From: an uncultured Bacteroidales bacterium
Lineage (GTDB): Bacteria; Bacteroidota; Bacteroidia; Bacteroidales; UBA932
NCBI GenBank assembly: GCA_947179325.1
Contig: CAMXAU010000001.1
Location: 62,001 to 126,000, forward strand
Reading direction: 5' to 3'
Length of the DNA: 64,000 nt
Shown here: positions 1 through 8,652 of the stretch, in pieces
Position numbering within the stretch: the first letter of the stretch is position 1
Layout of the letters: every line of letters starts with the position of its first letter
The notes under the pieces: generated by a model
The model's database searches: none
The model's input: only the letters and a program-made list of their open reading frames with translations
What the model was told of the DNA's origin: nothing
Program-made: the position numbers and the translations under genes

Positions 1-1194
1 GAAGGAGTGGAAAGCAATGAAGTGACATACGAGGCCATATCAGATGCAGCATGGAGCCTTACGCACAAGGATATAGATGAATGGCTGAAGACCTATTCCA
101 TAGCACGATACGGAAAATACACTGAAGGAATCAAGACATTCTGGGACAAGATGCTACAGTCTTCCAACAAGATATGTTCAAGCCGCGCACAATACCGCAT
201 ACAGAAAAGGCCTTTTGATATACTTGGCGGAAGATATGACACCTCCAAAGAGCATTTCGAGGCCATCGAGGCACTCATAGGATGTTCATCAGAGCTTGGG
301 GAAAACCAGGCATACAGGTACGACATAGCATACTGGGCTGGAATCTACGCTTTCGGAAAGGCAGACATACTTGCAGAGAAAATCCATACATGCTATCTGT
401 ATGGAGACACCGAAAACGCTGAAAGATACGAAGAACAGTTCCGCAAGCTCATGCTCATGGCTGATTCATTCCTGGAATCGAACCCGATGTGCCGTCTTGA
501 AAGATGGAACGGCTTTGCAAGGTCATGGGGAACCACACAGGAAGAAAGCGACAGATATGAGACAAACGCACGCCGCCTTGTGACCATCTGGGGGCCGGGA
601 AAAGGCCCTGACGGACTCAATGACTACGGCTGCAGGATATGGTCAGGACTTATCCGTGACTATTATCTGCCACGCTGGGAGAACTATTTCGCATCAAGGA
701 AGAGCGGAGAGCCATTCGACTTCAACGCATGGGAATACAAATTCGCTGAGGAGCACAAGCCGCTCTCACCGGCAACAGAATATGATGACATCTGCGCAGC
801 AGCGCATTCAATGGTCGAATATTGCGCTGAAATATCACGTGAAGAAGACTACACCATGCTCTCCGGATGCTCCAGGTTTGAATTCAAGGACGGCACTACA
901 AGACTCATATACTTTGTCACACCTGAGGCCCTGAACAGGATCAAAGGACTGAAATTCACCTATATCGAAGGAGAGGATACAGTCAACATCAAAAAGATAC
1001 AGATCAACGTTGCCGGATGGGTACGCCTCAAGAAGGATACAGACATTGTCATAGGGAAAGACAACCCTGTAGCCGAGATTGAACTTGACGTAAAGCCGGA
1101 CGGGAAAAGATATGAATTCAACTATATGCACATCTTCCTTGAGGGCACAAAGCAGCTCCAGGACTCGAACGTGGCTATAGAATGGATATTTTAG
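1..1194 (+). CDS. alpha-N-acetylglucosaminidase (NAGLU, GH89), C-terminal part, truncated by the window's left edge
   Basis: Frame is open from base 1; the protein has NAGLU C-terminal features (YRYDIAYWAG, ERWNGFARSWG, DYGCRIWSGLIRDYYLPRW). Confidence 0.85.
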   Translation, partial: EGVESNEVTYEAISDAAWSLTHKDIDEWLKTYSIARYGKYTEGIKTFWDKMLQSSNKICSSRAQYRIQKRPFDILGGRYDTSKEHFEAIEALIGCSSELGENQAYRYDIAYWAGIYAFGKADILAEKIHTCYLYGDTENAERYEEQFRKLMLMADSFLESNPMCRLERWNGFARSWGTTQEESDRYETNARRLVTIWGPGKGPDGLNDYGCRIWSGLIRDYYLPRWENYFASRKSGEPFDFNAWEYKFAEEHKPLSPATEYDDICAAAHSMVEYCAEISREEDYTMLSGCSRFEFKDGTTRLIYFVTPEALNRIKGLKFTYIEGEDTVNIKKIQINVAGWVRLKKDTDIVIGKDNPVAEIELDVKPDGKRYEFNYMHIFLEGTKQLQDSNVAIEWIF

Positions 1195-1666
1195 AGAGTT
1201 CCCGGTAAAGGTTACCGCAGGCGTCCTCAAGAAGGTCGAGCACAAGCTCGAATCCATCCTGCCCCATATAATACGGATCCGGAATATATGAATATGAATG
1301 GCCAGTGAGATAGCTGGCCATTCTTTTTATCTTATGCGTGGCCTCCACAGACGGAGCAAGACGCATAAGGTCTTCATAGTTATTGTCATCCATTGCCACG
1401 ATAAGGTCAAAGTCAAGGAAGTCGACAACACCGACAGGACGTGAGCGGTGAGTAAGCACATAGTCCCTCTTTATTGCAGCCTTCCTCATCCTGCTGTCCG
1501 GCAGCTCTCCCCTATGTCCGGAATACGTCCCGGCTGAATCCACAAAAAACTTATCTGAAGCCCCGTTACGGGCCAGAATAGCCTCAAATACGCCATGTGC
1601 AGCCGGAGAGCGGCAGATATTGCCAAGACACACGAAAAGTACCTTATATTGCCTGTTTTCTTCCAT
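1175..1666 (-). CDS. low molecular weight protein-tyrosine phosphatase
   Basis: N-terminal VLFVCLGNICRSPAAHGVF (CX5R-S P-loop) and C-terminal IPDPYYMG match LMW-PTP. Confidence 0.95.
   Translation of the reverse strand: MEENRQYKVLFVCLGNICRSPAAHGVFEAILARNGASDKFFVDSAGTYSGHRGELPDSRMRKAAIKRDYVLTHRSRPVGVVDFLDFDLIVAMDDNNYEDLMRLAPSVEATHKIKRMASYLTGHSYSYIPDPYYMGQDGFELVLDLLEDACGNLYRELSKISIL
1296..1328 (+). terminator. terminator-like hairpin for the GH89 transcript, inside the convergent LMW-PTP ORF
   Basis: GAATGGCCAG-tgagatag-CTGGCCATTC followed by TTTTT. Confidence 0.6.
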
Positions 1667-1743
1667 TATATCGATTGTTTTTCATTCACGGACGGCAAAT
1701 TTCGAAATTTATGATGAAATACAAAAGCATATTCCGTGAAAAC

Positions 1744-2244
1744 CTATTTCAATACAGCCAATGCTGAATCATAGTCCGGCTCATCTGTAATCTCATCGAC
1801 AAGCTGGCTATAGATCAACTTTCCGTCCTCATCCACAATGACAACAGCACGCGCATACAGACCTTTCAGCGGCCCGTCAATCATCTCCAGGCCATATTTA
1901 TCTGAAAAACAGCCGCATCTGAACAGAGAAAGAGGCACCACATCATCAAGCCCCTCCACTGTACAGAACCTTGACTGCGCAAAAGGAAGGTCCTTCGATA
2001 TACAGAGGACCACAGTGTTCTCCAGCGAAGAGGCCAACTGGTTGAATTTCCTGACAGAGGATGCACACACAGCAGTATCAAGGCTCGGGAATATGTTCAG
2101 CACCACTTTCCTGCCCCTATAGTCAGACAGATGTGAGACAGTAAGGTCACCCTTCACTCCCCCGAAATCAGGGGCATATACACCTTTTTCCGGAAGTTCA
2201 CCGCTCAGCTGGACAGGACTCCCCTTAAAATTTACTTTTGCCAT
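1744..2244 (-). CDS. tpx: thiol peroxidase (Tpx, peroxiredoxin family)
   Basis: KGSPVQLSGELPEKG, NIFPSLDTAVCASSVRKFN, CISKDLPFAQSRFC are Tpx-type motifs. Confidence 0.93.
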   Translation of the reverse strand: MAKVNFKGSPVQLSGELPEKGVYAPDFGGVKGDLTVSHLSDYRGRKVVLNIFPSLDTAVCASSVRKFNQLASSLENTVVLCISKDLPFAQSRFCTVEGLDDVVPLSLFRCGCFSDKYGLEMIDGPLKGLYARAVVIVDEDGKLIYSQLVDEITDEPDYDSALAVLK

Positions 2245-2271
2245 AACGTCTACTATTTAAAATGTTTACCA

Positions 2272-2279
2272 CAAAGGTA
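2272..2279 (-). promoter_or_regulatory. Bacteroidota-type -7 element (TAnnTTTG on minus strand) upstream of tpx
   Basis: Plus-strand CAAAGGTA, 28 nt upstream of the tpx ATG. Confidence 0.5.
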
Positions 2280-2430
2280 CCGGTTAAGGATACCGGGACC
2301 GCAACTATCAAAAAGCACACCTTATTCAAGAATCCGGACACAGGGAAAGAAAAAGCGACTGGAATACCAAGAAAAAAGGTGAAAGCCATACGGCCCTCAC
2401 CTTTCATAAAATTATCAGAAATAGTCCCTA

Positions 2431-4515
2431 TTAATAGAAACGTGCCCTGTTATCCTTTACATCACCGTCTTCCATCATCACAGGCATAAGCATCTGGATG
2501 CTGTACTGCGCCATCTGGGCGTTACGGTTCTTTGCATCGTCCTCAGTAAAGAAGGCACCGGTATCATGTCCAGTAACCTTGTAGACATACACTCCGATAG
2601 TTCCTGCAAGAGGCTTGCTGATCACACCCGGCTCAGCCACGGATACAGCACCGATGAACTTAGGGTCAAGTCCCTGTGAAGTAAGCGAAGCGAAAGTGAT
2701 ATTGTCCTTAGTGCTTACTGTTGTTCCAAGAGCCTCAGCAATAGCCTCCATTGTTGTAAGGCCGGCAATCTTCTCAGCTACTTCAGCAGCTTTCTTCTCA
2801 CCTGCCTTTTCAGCATAGAGGATATTCTTGATACGCGGAGCAACCTCCTCCACTGTAGCATATCCCTCTTTATGGATATCCTTGAGCGCAACGACAAAGA
2901 AATAGTTGTTGTTTACAGTTATGATATTTGAAACCTTGCCCTTCTTAGCCTCGAATGCCCATCTTGTAATTTCCTTTGTATGGTCAATTGCACCAAGGCG
3001 GTCATTGCTCTCAAGCATCTTGTTTACAGGATGTGCATAGAGGTTCTCCTCCTCGACAGCCTTCCTGAAAGACTCATATTTGCCTGCTGACTTTGTTGCA
3101 AGGACATTAGCCCTTGAATAATAGTCATTGTATGTAGCCTTTGATGCAAGGATCTCCCTTTCAAGGATAGCGACCTGCTTACGCTCTGCAATCTCCTTTG
3201 TCTCTGTAACCTTTACGATATGTGTACCGTATGCAGTCTCGACAATATAAGGTTTGTTCAGCTGTGCAGTAAGGACACTCTCCATACCAGGAATCATCAT
3301 GCTCTGTGACATCCAGCCGATGTCTCCCCTTTCAGCTACATTAGGATTCTTGTCAGCAGAATAAAGTGCAGCAAGGTTTGAGAACGACTCCCCTGAATTG
3401 AGCTGTGCAAGTATATCTGACGCCATGTCAGCATCCTCTCCCTGAAGAAGGATATGCTTCACAAACACAGACTCCGGCATTTTCTTGCTGTCAAGGATCT
3501 TCACAGCATAGAAGACATTGTCTTTCAGATAGAGAGGCGAGATGCTTCCCACACCGTTGTTTGCCACGAAGTTATCCACGTCAGAAGATATTGTGTTAAG
3601 CTCTCCAGCCTTGTACCAGTACTCCGAGAGCTGTCTGTCTGAGTTCTTCAGAAGGAAGCTCTTCATGTTGTCAGCCTTCTCGAATTCAGCATAGAGGGCA
3701 TTTGTCTGCTCTGTAGCGGCTGCTATGTCGTCTGCAGAAGGCTTAACCTCGAACACGACATATTCTATATCCCTGCTCGCCTGCTGCCTGTAGAAATCCC
3801 TGTGCTCCTTGTAATACTTACGTATTTCACTGTCTGACACTACGATTGTAGAATCCTGGACATAGCCGAAAGGCACCATCACGAACTCAACGTCTGTAGT
3901 GTTGTTGTTCTCCTCCATGCTCTTTGCAAGCATAAGCGCATTAGTGAAGTTGCTCTGTGTAAACAGGGAGCCATATTTTGCATAGAACTCCTGGGTATAG
4001 ACAGTATTCTGGAGATAGTCCCAATATGTCTTGAGCCTTCCAGAGTCGTCATTGCGGATCTGCTGTACAAACTCCACAAGCCTTTCCTTTGAGAAATTTC
4101 CGGACTCGTCAGTGAACACAGATGCAATGACAGGGGAGACCATGTCGCCTGTAGTCAAGGCAAGCAGCTCCTCCTCTCCCACTGCAATACCTGCAGCCTG
4201 TGCATTCTTGAGGAAAAGATATTTATCGACAAGTGACTGCCATGCAGCATTCCTTATCATGGCCTGCTGCTCTTCCCCCTGAACAGACCTGCCGCTTATT
4301 ATTTCGTTGATAACAGTCAGGTCTTCAACATCATTCTGGAAATCCTGGTATGAAACAGACTTTCCGTTTATCTCTCCAACATCATATTTGGAAGACATCG
4401 ACGATGATACTGACTCCAGAGTAGTCGGGTCAATGATAAATGACAGAAGGGCCAATGCAATGACCACTGTGATAAACACACCCAACTTTACGCGAATTTT
4501 TTCAAGAACCGCCAT
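2431..4515 (-). CDS. PpiD/SurA-like peptidylprolyl isomerase with N-terminal membrane anchor
   Basis: N-terminal TM segment (FITVVIALALLSFII), SurA_N-like region, rotamase domain (VKHILLQGEDADMASDILAQLNSGESFSNLAALYSADKNP...GDIGWM). Confidence 0.9.
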   Translation of the reverse strand: MAVLEKIRVKLGVFITVVIALALLSFIIDPTTLESVSSSMSSKYDVGEINGKSVSYQDFQNDVEDLTVINEIISGRSVQGEEQQAMIRNAAWQSLVDKYLFLKNAQAAGIAVGEEELLALTTGDMVSPVIASVFTDESGNFSKERLVEFVQQIRNDDSGRLKTYWDYLQNTVYTQEFYAKYGSLFTQSNFTNALMLAKSMEENNNTTDVEFVMVPFGYVQDSTIVVSDSEIRKYYKEHRDFYRQQASRDIEYVVFEVKPSADDIAAATEQTNALYAEFEKADNMKSFLLKNSDRQLSEYWYKAGELNTISSDVDNFVANNGVGSISPLYLKDNVFYAVKILDSKKMPESVFVKHILLQGEDADMASDILAQLNSGESFSNLAALYSADKNPNVAERGDIGWMSQSMMIPGMESVLTAQLNKPYIVETAYGTHIVKVTETKEIAERKQVAILEREILASKATYNDYYSRANVLATKSAGKYESFRKAVEEENLYAHPVNKMLESNDRLGAIDHTKEITRWAFEAKKGKVSNIITVNNNYFFVVALKDIHKEGYATVEEVAPRIKNILYAEKAGEKKAAEVAEKIAGLTTMEAIAEALGTTVSTKDNITFASLTSQGLDPKFIGAVSVAEPGVISKPLAGTIGVYVYKVTGHDTGAFFTEDDAKNRNAQMAQYSIQMLMPVMMEDGDVKDNRARFY

Positions 4516-4604
4516 TTTTATGAAATTTTAAATATTTTCTTACAATTGTCTAAACAAAAATGCAATAGGGCTGCGAAGATAACAAATTTTATCCAAATCC
4601 GCCA

Positions 4605-5231
4605 CTATTTCTTCAATAACGGACCGATAAAATTTACTGTATCAATAACGACCGCCGTGCTGTCCTGCTCCACAAAGAGATAATTGTTGAAAGGACGCCT
4701 TAGCTCGGATTCACGTGCCCTCTGGTCCGATTCCATGCCATATCCCTGCATGAATCCGTCAGGGGAGTACATCTTCACATAGCAGTCCGTATAGATACGT
4801 TCATTCTTCCTGTCCCAGTAAAGGGTATCAGTCTCCATGGTCTCCTGGTTGATGAAATTCCGTACCACTACATTGCCGTATGCCGCCCATGTCTCCCTTC
4901 CATCCTTGTATTTCAGATGCCTTGCCTTATCAGAGACAATCTCCGTCTCAAGCTTGCCATCCTCCGTATATCCATAGACAGCAAAACCCTCAGGGAAAAG
5001 CTCAAACGACAATGTGTCTGTCTCATATCTCTCCATAAGGGCAGCCTCCATCCTCATCTGCAGTATCCCGTTTTCGGTGCTTACGATAAACATGTCATCC
5101 ACAGTCTGCACTGGAGTCCCCTTAAGGTCAAGCTTCCCGGTCGTCTCGATCTTTCCCTTGCAGGAATAAACGATGAAAGCAACCGCCAAAGCGGTTGCAG
5201 TCATCATCACTCTATTTGATTTTCTTTTCAA
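4605..5231 (-). CDS. lptC: LPS export ABC transporter periplasmic protein LptC-like
   Basis: Lipoprotein-like N-terminus, LptC/OstA-like region (AYGNVVVRNFINQETMETDTLYWDRKNERIYTDCYVKMYSPDG). Confidence 0.8.
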   Translation of the reverse strand: MKRKSNRVMMTATALAVAFIVYSCKGKIETTGKLDLKGTPVQTVDDMFIVSTENGILQMRMEAALMERYETDTLSFELFPEGFAVYGYTEDGKLETEIVSDKARHLKYKDGRETWAAYGNVVVRNFINQETMETDTLYWDRKNERIYTDCYVKMYSPDGFMQGYGMESDQRARESELRRPFNNYLFVEQDSTAVVIDTVNFIGPLLKK

Positions 5232-5236
5232 GACAA

Positions 5237-6556
5237 TTATTTCTGTGTCCTAACAGTAGTCGTAGCCTTAAGGCCGTTACATGAAACTGTATATGACTGT
5301 CCGTCAGTAAGGTCGTACATGAATGCCTCCGCAGCCTGAGGGAAATATGCCCTGTACTGTCCAATCAGCTTGTTGCACTCCTCAGCAAGTGAAGGATCAG
5401 CCTCCTTTGCCTTTGACATGTAGTCGACAGCAACCCAATAAGGTGCCCTCATCTCAATTTCATTTCCCTTGCATACAGTTGAGCCCCATATTGTTCCGAT
5501 AAGCATATACGCCTTGCCCCTTATGCTGTTATCCGTGTCAAGCTGTGCCGCACGTGTAGCATAGTTCATTGCTGCTGCACTCTTGGCATTCTTGAAGTTG
5601 TAGGCAGCAAGTTCAAAGTACCAGTCTGCCTTCTTGTCATCATCATTCTCAGGAGATTCGATTGCCTCAAGCATGAACTTGGTTGCATTGTCGATATCGC
5701 CCCTCGAAGAATACAGCTTATAGAGGTAATATGCTGAATTTGCAGATGGCTCAAGCCTGTACATCGTATTTACAGCATTGAGGAACAAATCATTATCTGT
5801 GCAATCACCTGCTACATTAAGCATCTTGACAATATTCTTTGAAAGCTCAAGGTCCTCCGGATTCGCCTCATACCTTGGAGTGAAAAGTTCAAGAAGGCTC
5901 TCGCAGCTTGCCACCTTGCTGGTGATGAAGAGGTTCTCTATATCCCCCCTTATCTTAGTAAGGTTATCAGAAGGAGCCATCTTGTCTATCTTCTCCATTG
6001 AATCCTCATAGATATTGATGACTTCCTCGGCAGAGAGGACTCCGTCCTTATAGAGCGCAACAGCGGCGTTCATATTGAAAAGGAAGATGCTTGGAGTAGT
6101 CTTCTCTCCGTTCCTCTCAATGATCTGGGAAAATCCCTCATAGAGCCTCTTGTTGTCATTCTTCATGTAATTCATCATATCCATACCCTTGTTGTTCATG
6201 GCTGTCTCAGCGTATTTAGGGTAATACTCAGCCCTGATATCATGGATCATCATAAGGGTATCGATAAGCGCATCCCTGTAGATTACATTATTCTTGTTCT
6301 TGTTGATGAGCTGCCTTACAAGCGTGGTGCCGTTTATAAGCATGTTCTGGTTTGCCGTAGGAGGGCAGAGCTTGAAAGCCTTTCTCCAGTTCGGAGTCGC
6401 CTCATCATAGTTCTTCTGTTTGAAATACTCGTTGTAATAGGAGAGGTACTTGATACACTCAGCGCTGTCAGCACCATATTTTCCCTGCGCATGCAGAAGA
6501 TTACCGCCCATGGCCATGAGCATAGAAGTAAAAAGCAAAAGAGCAATCCTTTTCAT
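5237..6556 (-). CDS. tetratricopeptide repeat protein, exported
   Basis: Signal peptide MKRIALLLFTSMLMAMGGNLLHAQG; TPR-like helical repeats. Confidence 0.75.
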   Translation of the reverse strand: MKRIALLLFTSMLMAMGGNLLHAQGKYGADSAECIKYLSYYNEYFKQKNYDEATPNWRKAFKLCPPTANQNMLINGTTLVRQLINKNKNNVIYRDALIDTLMMIHDIRAEYYPKYAETAMNNKGMDMMNYMKNDNKRLYEGFSQIIERNGEKTTPSIFLFNMNAAVALYKDGVLSAEEVINIYEDSMEKIDKMAPSDNLTKIRGDIENLFITSKVASCESLLELFTPRYEANPEDLELSKNIVKMLNVAGDCTDNDLFLNAVNTMYRLEPSANSAYYLYKLYSSRGDIDNATKFMLEAIESPENDDDKKADWYFELAAYNFKNAKSAAAMNYATRAAQLDTDNSIRGKAYMLIGTIWGSTVCKGNEIEMRAPYWVAVDYMSKAKEADPSLAEECNKLIGQYRAYFPQAAEAFMYDLTDGQSYTVSCNGLKATTTVRTQK

Positions 6557-6587
6557 AATATCATTAATTTTTTGATTTCATTTTAGC

Positions 6588-7922
6588 TTACTCATAACGT
6601 GGTTTCTGGAACCATATGTCATGGATATTGAACCCGATGGAGAACGTCACATAGCGTTCGCGTATCAGGTCCCCCTGCATCCGTCCCCTCTGACCGAAGT
6701 CAACACCAAGGGAAATTCCGTTATAGAGCCTGAATACAGGAAGGGTAACCCCAAGGGTAATACCCATGGCATCAACATTATAGCCATTATACTTGTAGTA
6801 TTCACGGTCATAGTAGACTCCGGCACGGTAGGCACATTTCTTCAGATAATACCTGATGTCATTCCTGTTCGGCACAATCTCAAAGCCTGCACGGAATGAC
6901 TGATATACAGAAGTGCTGAAACCGTCTGTCCTGTATCCGAGAGCCTCATGGCTACCCATGGCGGTGCCTCTCCAGTCTGACCTGAGATAGTCAAATTCTA
7001 CGCTCCATTTCTCTCCTCCGCGCAACGAGACACCTACTCCAAGCTCATCTCCGAACTTAAGCCTTTCTGCATTGTTGACGACATTATGGTAAATCGTATC
7101 ACGTATGCTTGAAAGCTCCGCGTATGTATACTGGGTTGTCTGTCCCCTCATGTTGGTCTTCATCCTGTACGTTCCTCCGACCACAAGATGAAGATTCTTT
7201 CCGAGAGGCTGGTCATACTGGAGACCGAATTTTCCGGTCACGGCCCTCACAAGTATAGTCGAGCCTGCACTCTCGTCCCTTATCGAACTGTCCGTGAAGT
7301 CAGTAGTGGAGGCCTTGTCAAGCGTACCGAAATAATACATCAGCTCCGCACCGACAGAAAGCCTTTTCCAGAATGTGGCCCCTGCTCCGGCAAATAACTG
7401 ATAGACACTGCCTTCACCATAGAATTTGCTGTTATAGTTCCCTGAAATTCCAATGATGTCAGGATCTGTCCCGTAGCTTGAATAGTCATATCCGACGCTG
7501 CTGAAAGGGGCTATTCCGATCATGAATGCCGAAGAGCGGTACATAGGGAATGCCATCACAAAGTCAGAGATATTGAAAGTATTGTTTCCGGACCTGAGCT
7601 TCTGCCCGTCAAGATTCTGAGTGAAGATCTTGTTGTTCTCGGTCAGGCCGAAATCAGCCATGAATGAACATGAATCCATCGCCGTTATGGCTGCCGGATT
7701 CATATAATTGATAAACCTCCTGTTCCTGGTCGCAATCCCCACGCCTCCCATGCTCTTGTTGAAGGCTGTCCCCTCCTTATGCAGGTCACCGATTCCGAAC
7801 ACAGTATATGGAGAATATGCCCCGTATGCATTACCTGTCTGCGCATTGGCCACAGCACATACGGAAAATGCTGCCAGGATAAAGACTATTCTAGTTATTC
7901 TTTCTGTTATATTCATCAGCAA
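6588..7922 (-). CDS. outer membrane beta-barrel protein (FadL/UPF0164-like)
   Basis: Signal peptide; NAYGAYSPYTVFGIGDL...MGGVGIATR; aromatic C-terminus; alternating beta-strand pattern. Confidence 0.75.
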   Translation of the reverse strand: MLMNITERITRIVFILAAFSVCAVANAQTGNAYGAYSPYTVFGIGDLHKEGTAFNKSMGGVGIATRNRRFINYMNPAAITAMDSCSFMADFGLTENNKIFTQNLDGQKLRSGNNTFNISDFVMAFPMYRSSAFMIGIAPFSSVGYDYSSYGTDPDIIGISGNYNSKFYGEGSVYQLFAGAGATFWKRLSVGAELMYYFGTLDKASTTDFTDSSIRDESAGSTILVRAVTGKFGLQYDQPLGKNLHLVVGGTYRMKTNMRGQTTQYTYAELSSIRDTIYHNVVNNAERLKFGDELGVGVSLRGGEKWSVEFDYLRSDWRGTAMGSHEALGYRTDGFSTSVYQSFRAGFEIVPNRNDIRYYLKKCAYRAGVYYDREYYKYNGYNVDAMGITLGVTLPVFRLYNGISLGVDFGQRGRMQGDLIRERYVTFSIGFNIHDIWFQKPRYE

Positions 7923-8616
7923 TTAAGGCTAAACCCATCAATACAAGGTTACAAACTACAAAGATGGAGTTTTTCATCTGTTTTGCAAAATAAATCGCAT
8001 CTCCACCCGTGAAAACAACGATATTTTCCGGATACGAAGAGATATACCCGTTTATCTCAAACATCATCCCGCGTATGATTCCCGAGCCTACAGACGATGA
8101 GATGGAAGTCCCCATGTCCTCTATAACATCCGGAGTATCGATAAGCGGCAGAGATTTGGAGTACCTGTTTATCGCCTTGAACCTTGTACGGCAGCCAGGG
8201 GAGATGTTGCCGCCTGAATAGTTGCCTTCAGCATCAAGGAAATCTATCGTGAGGGTAGTCCCGAAATCAAACACGGTGCAGCTTCTTTTCCCGAAAAGGT
8301 ACCTTGCCGCAACCATTGACGCCGCCCTGTCCGGAGCAAGGTATGGAGGAAGCCCGTATCCGGAAAGGACTGCGGTATGCCTGCTGTCTATGACGATGAG
8401 GTTCCGGCATTCTTCTGCAAGAACGTTACGGTTGTGCTGGGAAAGCTCCCTTACGGTCGCTATGACCATGGCATCAGGCTTCATCCTTGAAGTTATTGAA
8501 AGGATAAAGTCCATTATCCTTTCCCCCTGGTAACGGAAAGTCTTTCCTAAAGTTATCCCGTCCGCCCATGCTGCCTTAAGGGCCGTGTTCCCTATATCAA
8601 TTATGAGATTTGCCAA
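7891..8616 (-). CDS. coaX: type III pantothenate kinase
   Basis: MANLIIDIGNTALKAAW, LAPDRAASMVAARYL, DFGTTLTIDFLDAEGNYSGGNISPG. Confidence 0.95.
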   Translation of the reverse strand: MANLIIDIGNTALKAAWADGITLGKTFRYQGERIMDFILSITSRMKPDAMVIATVRELSQHNRNVLAEECRNLIVIDSRHTAVLSGYGLPPYLAPDRAASMVAARYLFGKRSCTVFDFGTTLTIDFLDAEGNYSGGNISPGCRTRFKAINRYSKSLPLIDTPDVIEDMGTSISSSVGSGIIRGMMFEINGYISSYPENIVVFTGGDAIYFAKQMKNSIFVVCNLVLMGLALIADEYNRKNN

Positions 8617-8639
8617 TTCAATATGTTTATTAGAGCATG

Positions 8640-8647
8640 CAAAAATA
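8640..8647 (-). promoter_or_regulatory. Bacteroidota-type -7 element upstream of coaX
   Basis: Plus-strand CAAAAATA (TATTTTTG on the minus strand), about 24 nt upstream of the coaX start. Confidence 0.45.
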
Positions 8648-8652
8648 CAAAT

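Noticed and set aside
2225-2407. 60-aa ORF upstream of tpx
   Set aside because: Overlaps the tpx start and promoter; no recognisable product, although the hydrophobic middle briefly looked like a small membrane protein.
4516-4604. Gap between the PpiD-like gene and lptC where some relatives carry a CBS/CNNM-type transporter gene
   Set aside because: Absence of one neighbour is common variation and cannot be judged without comparative genomes.
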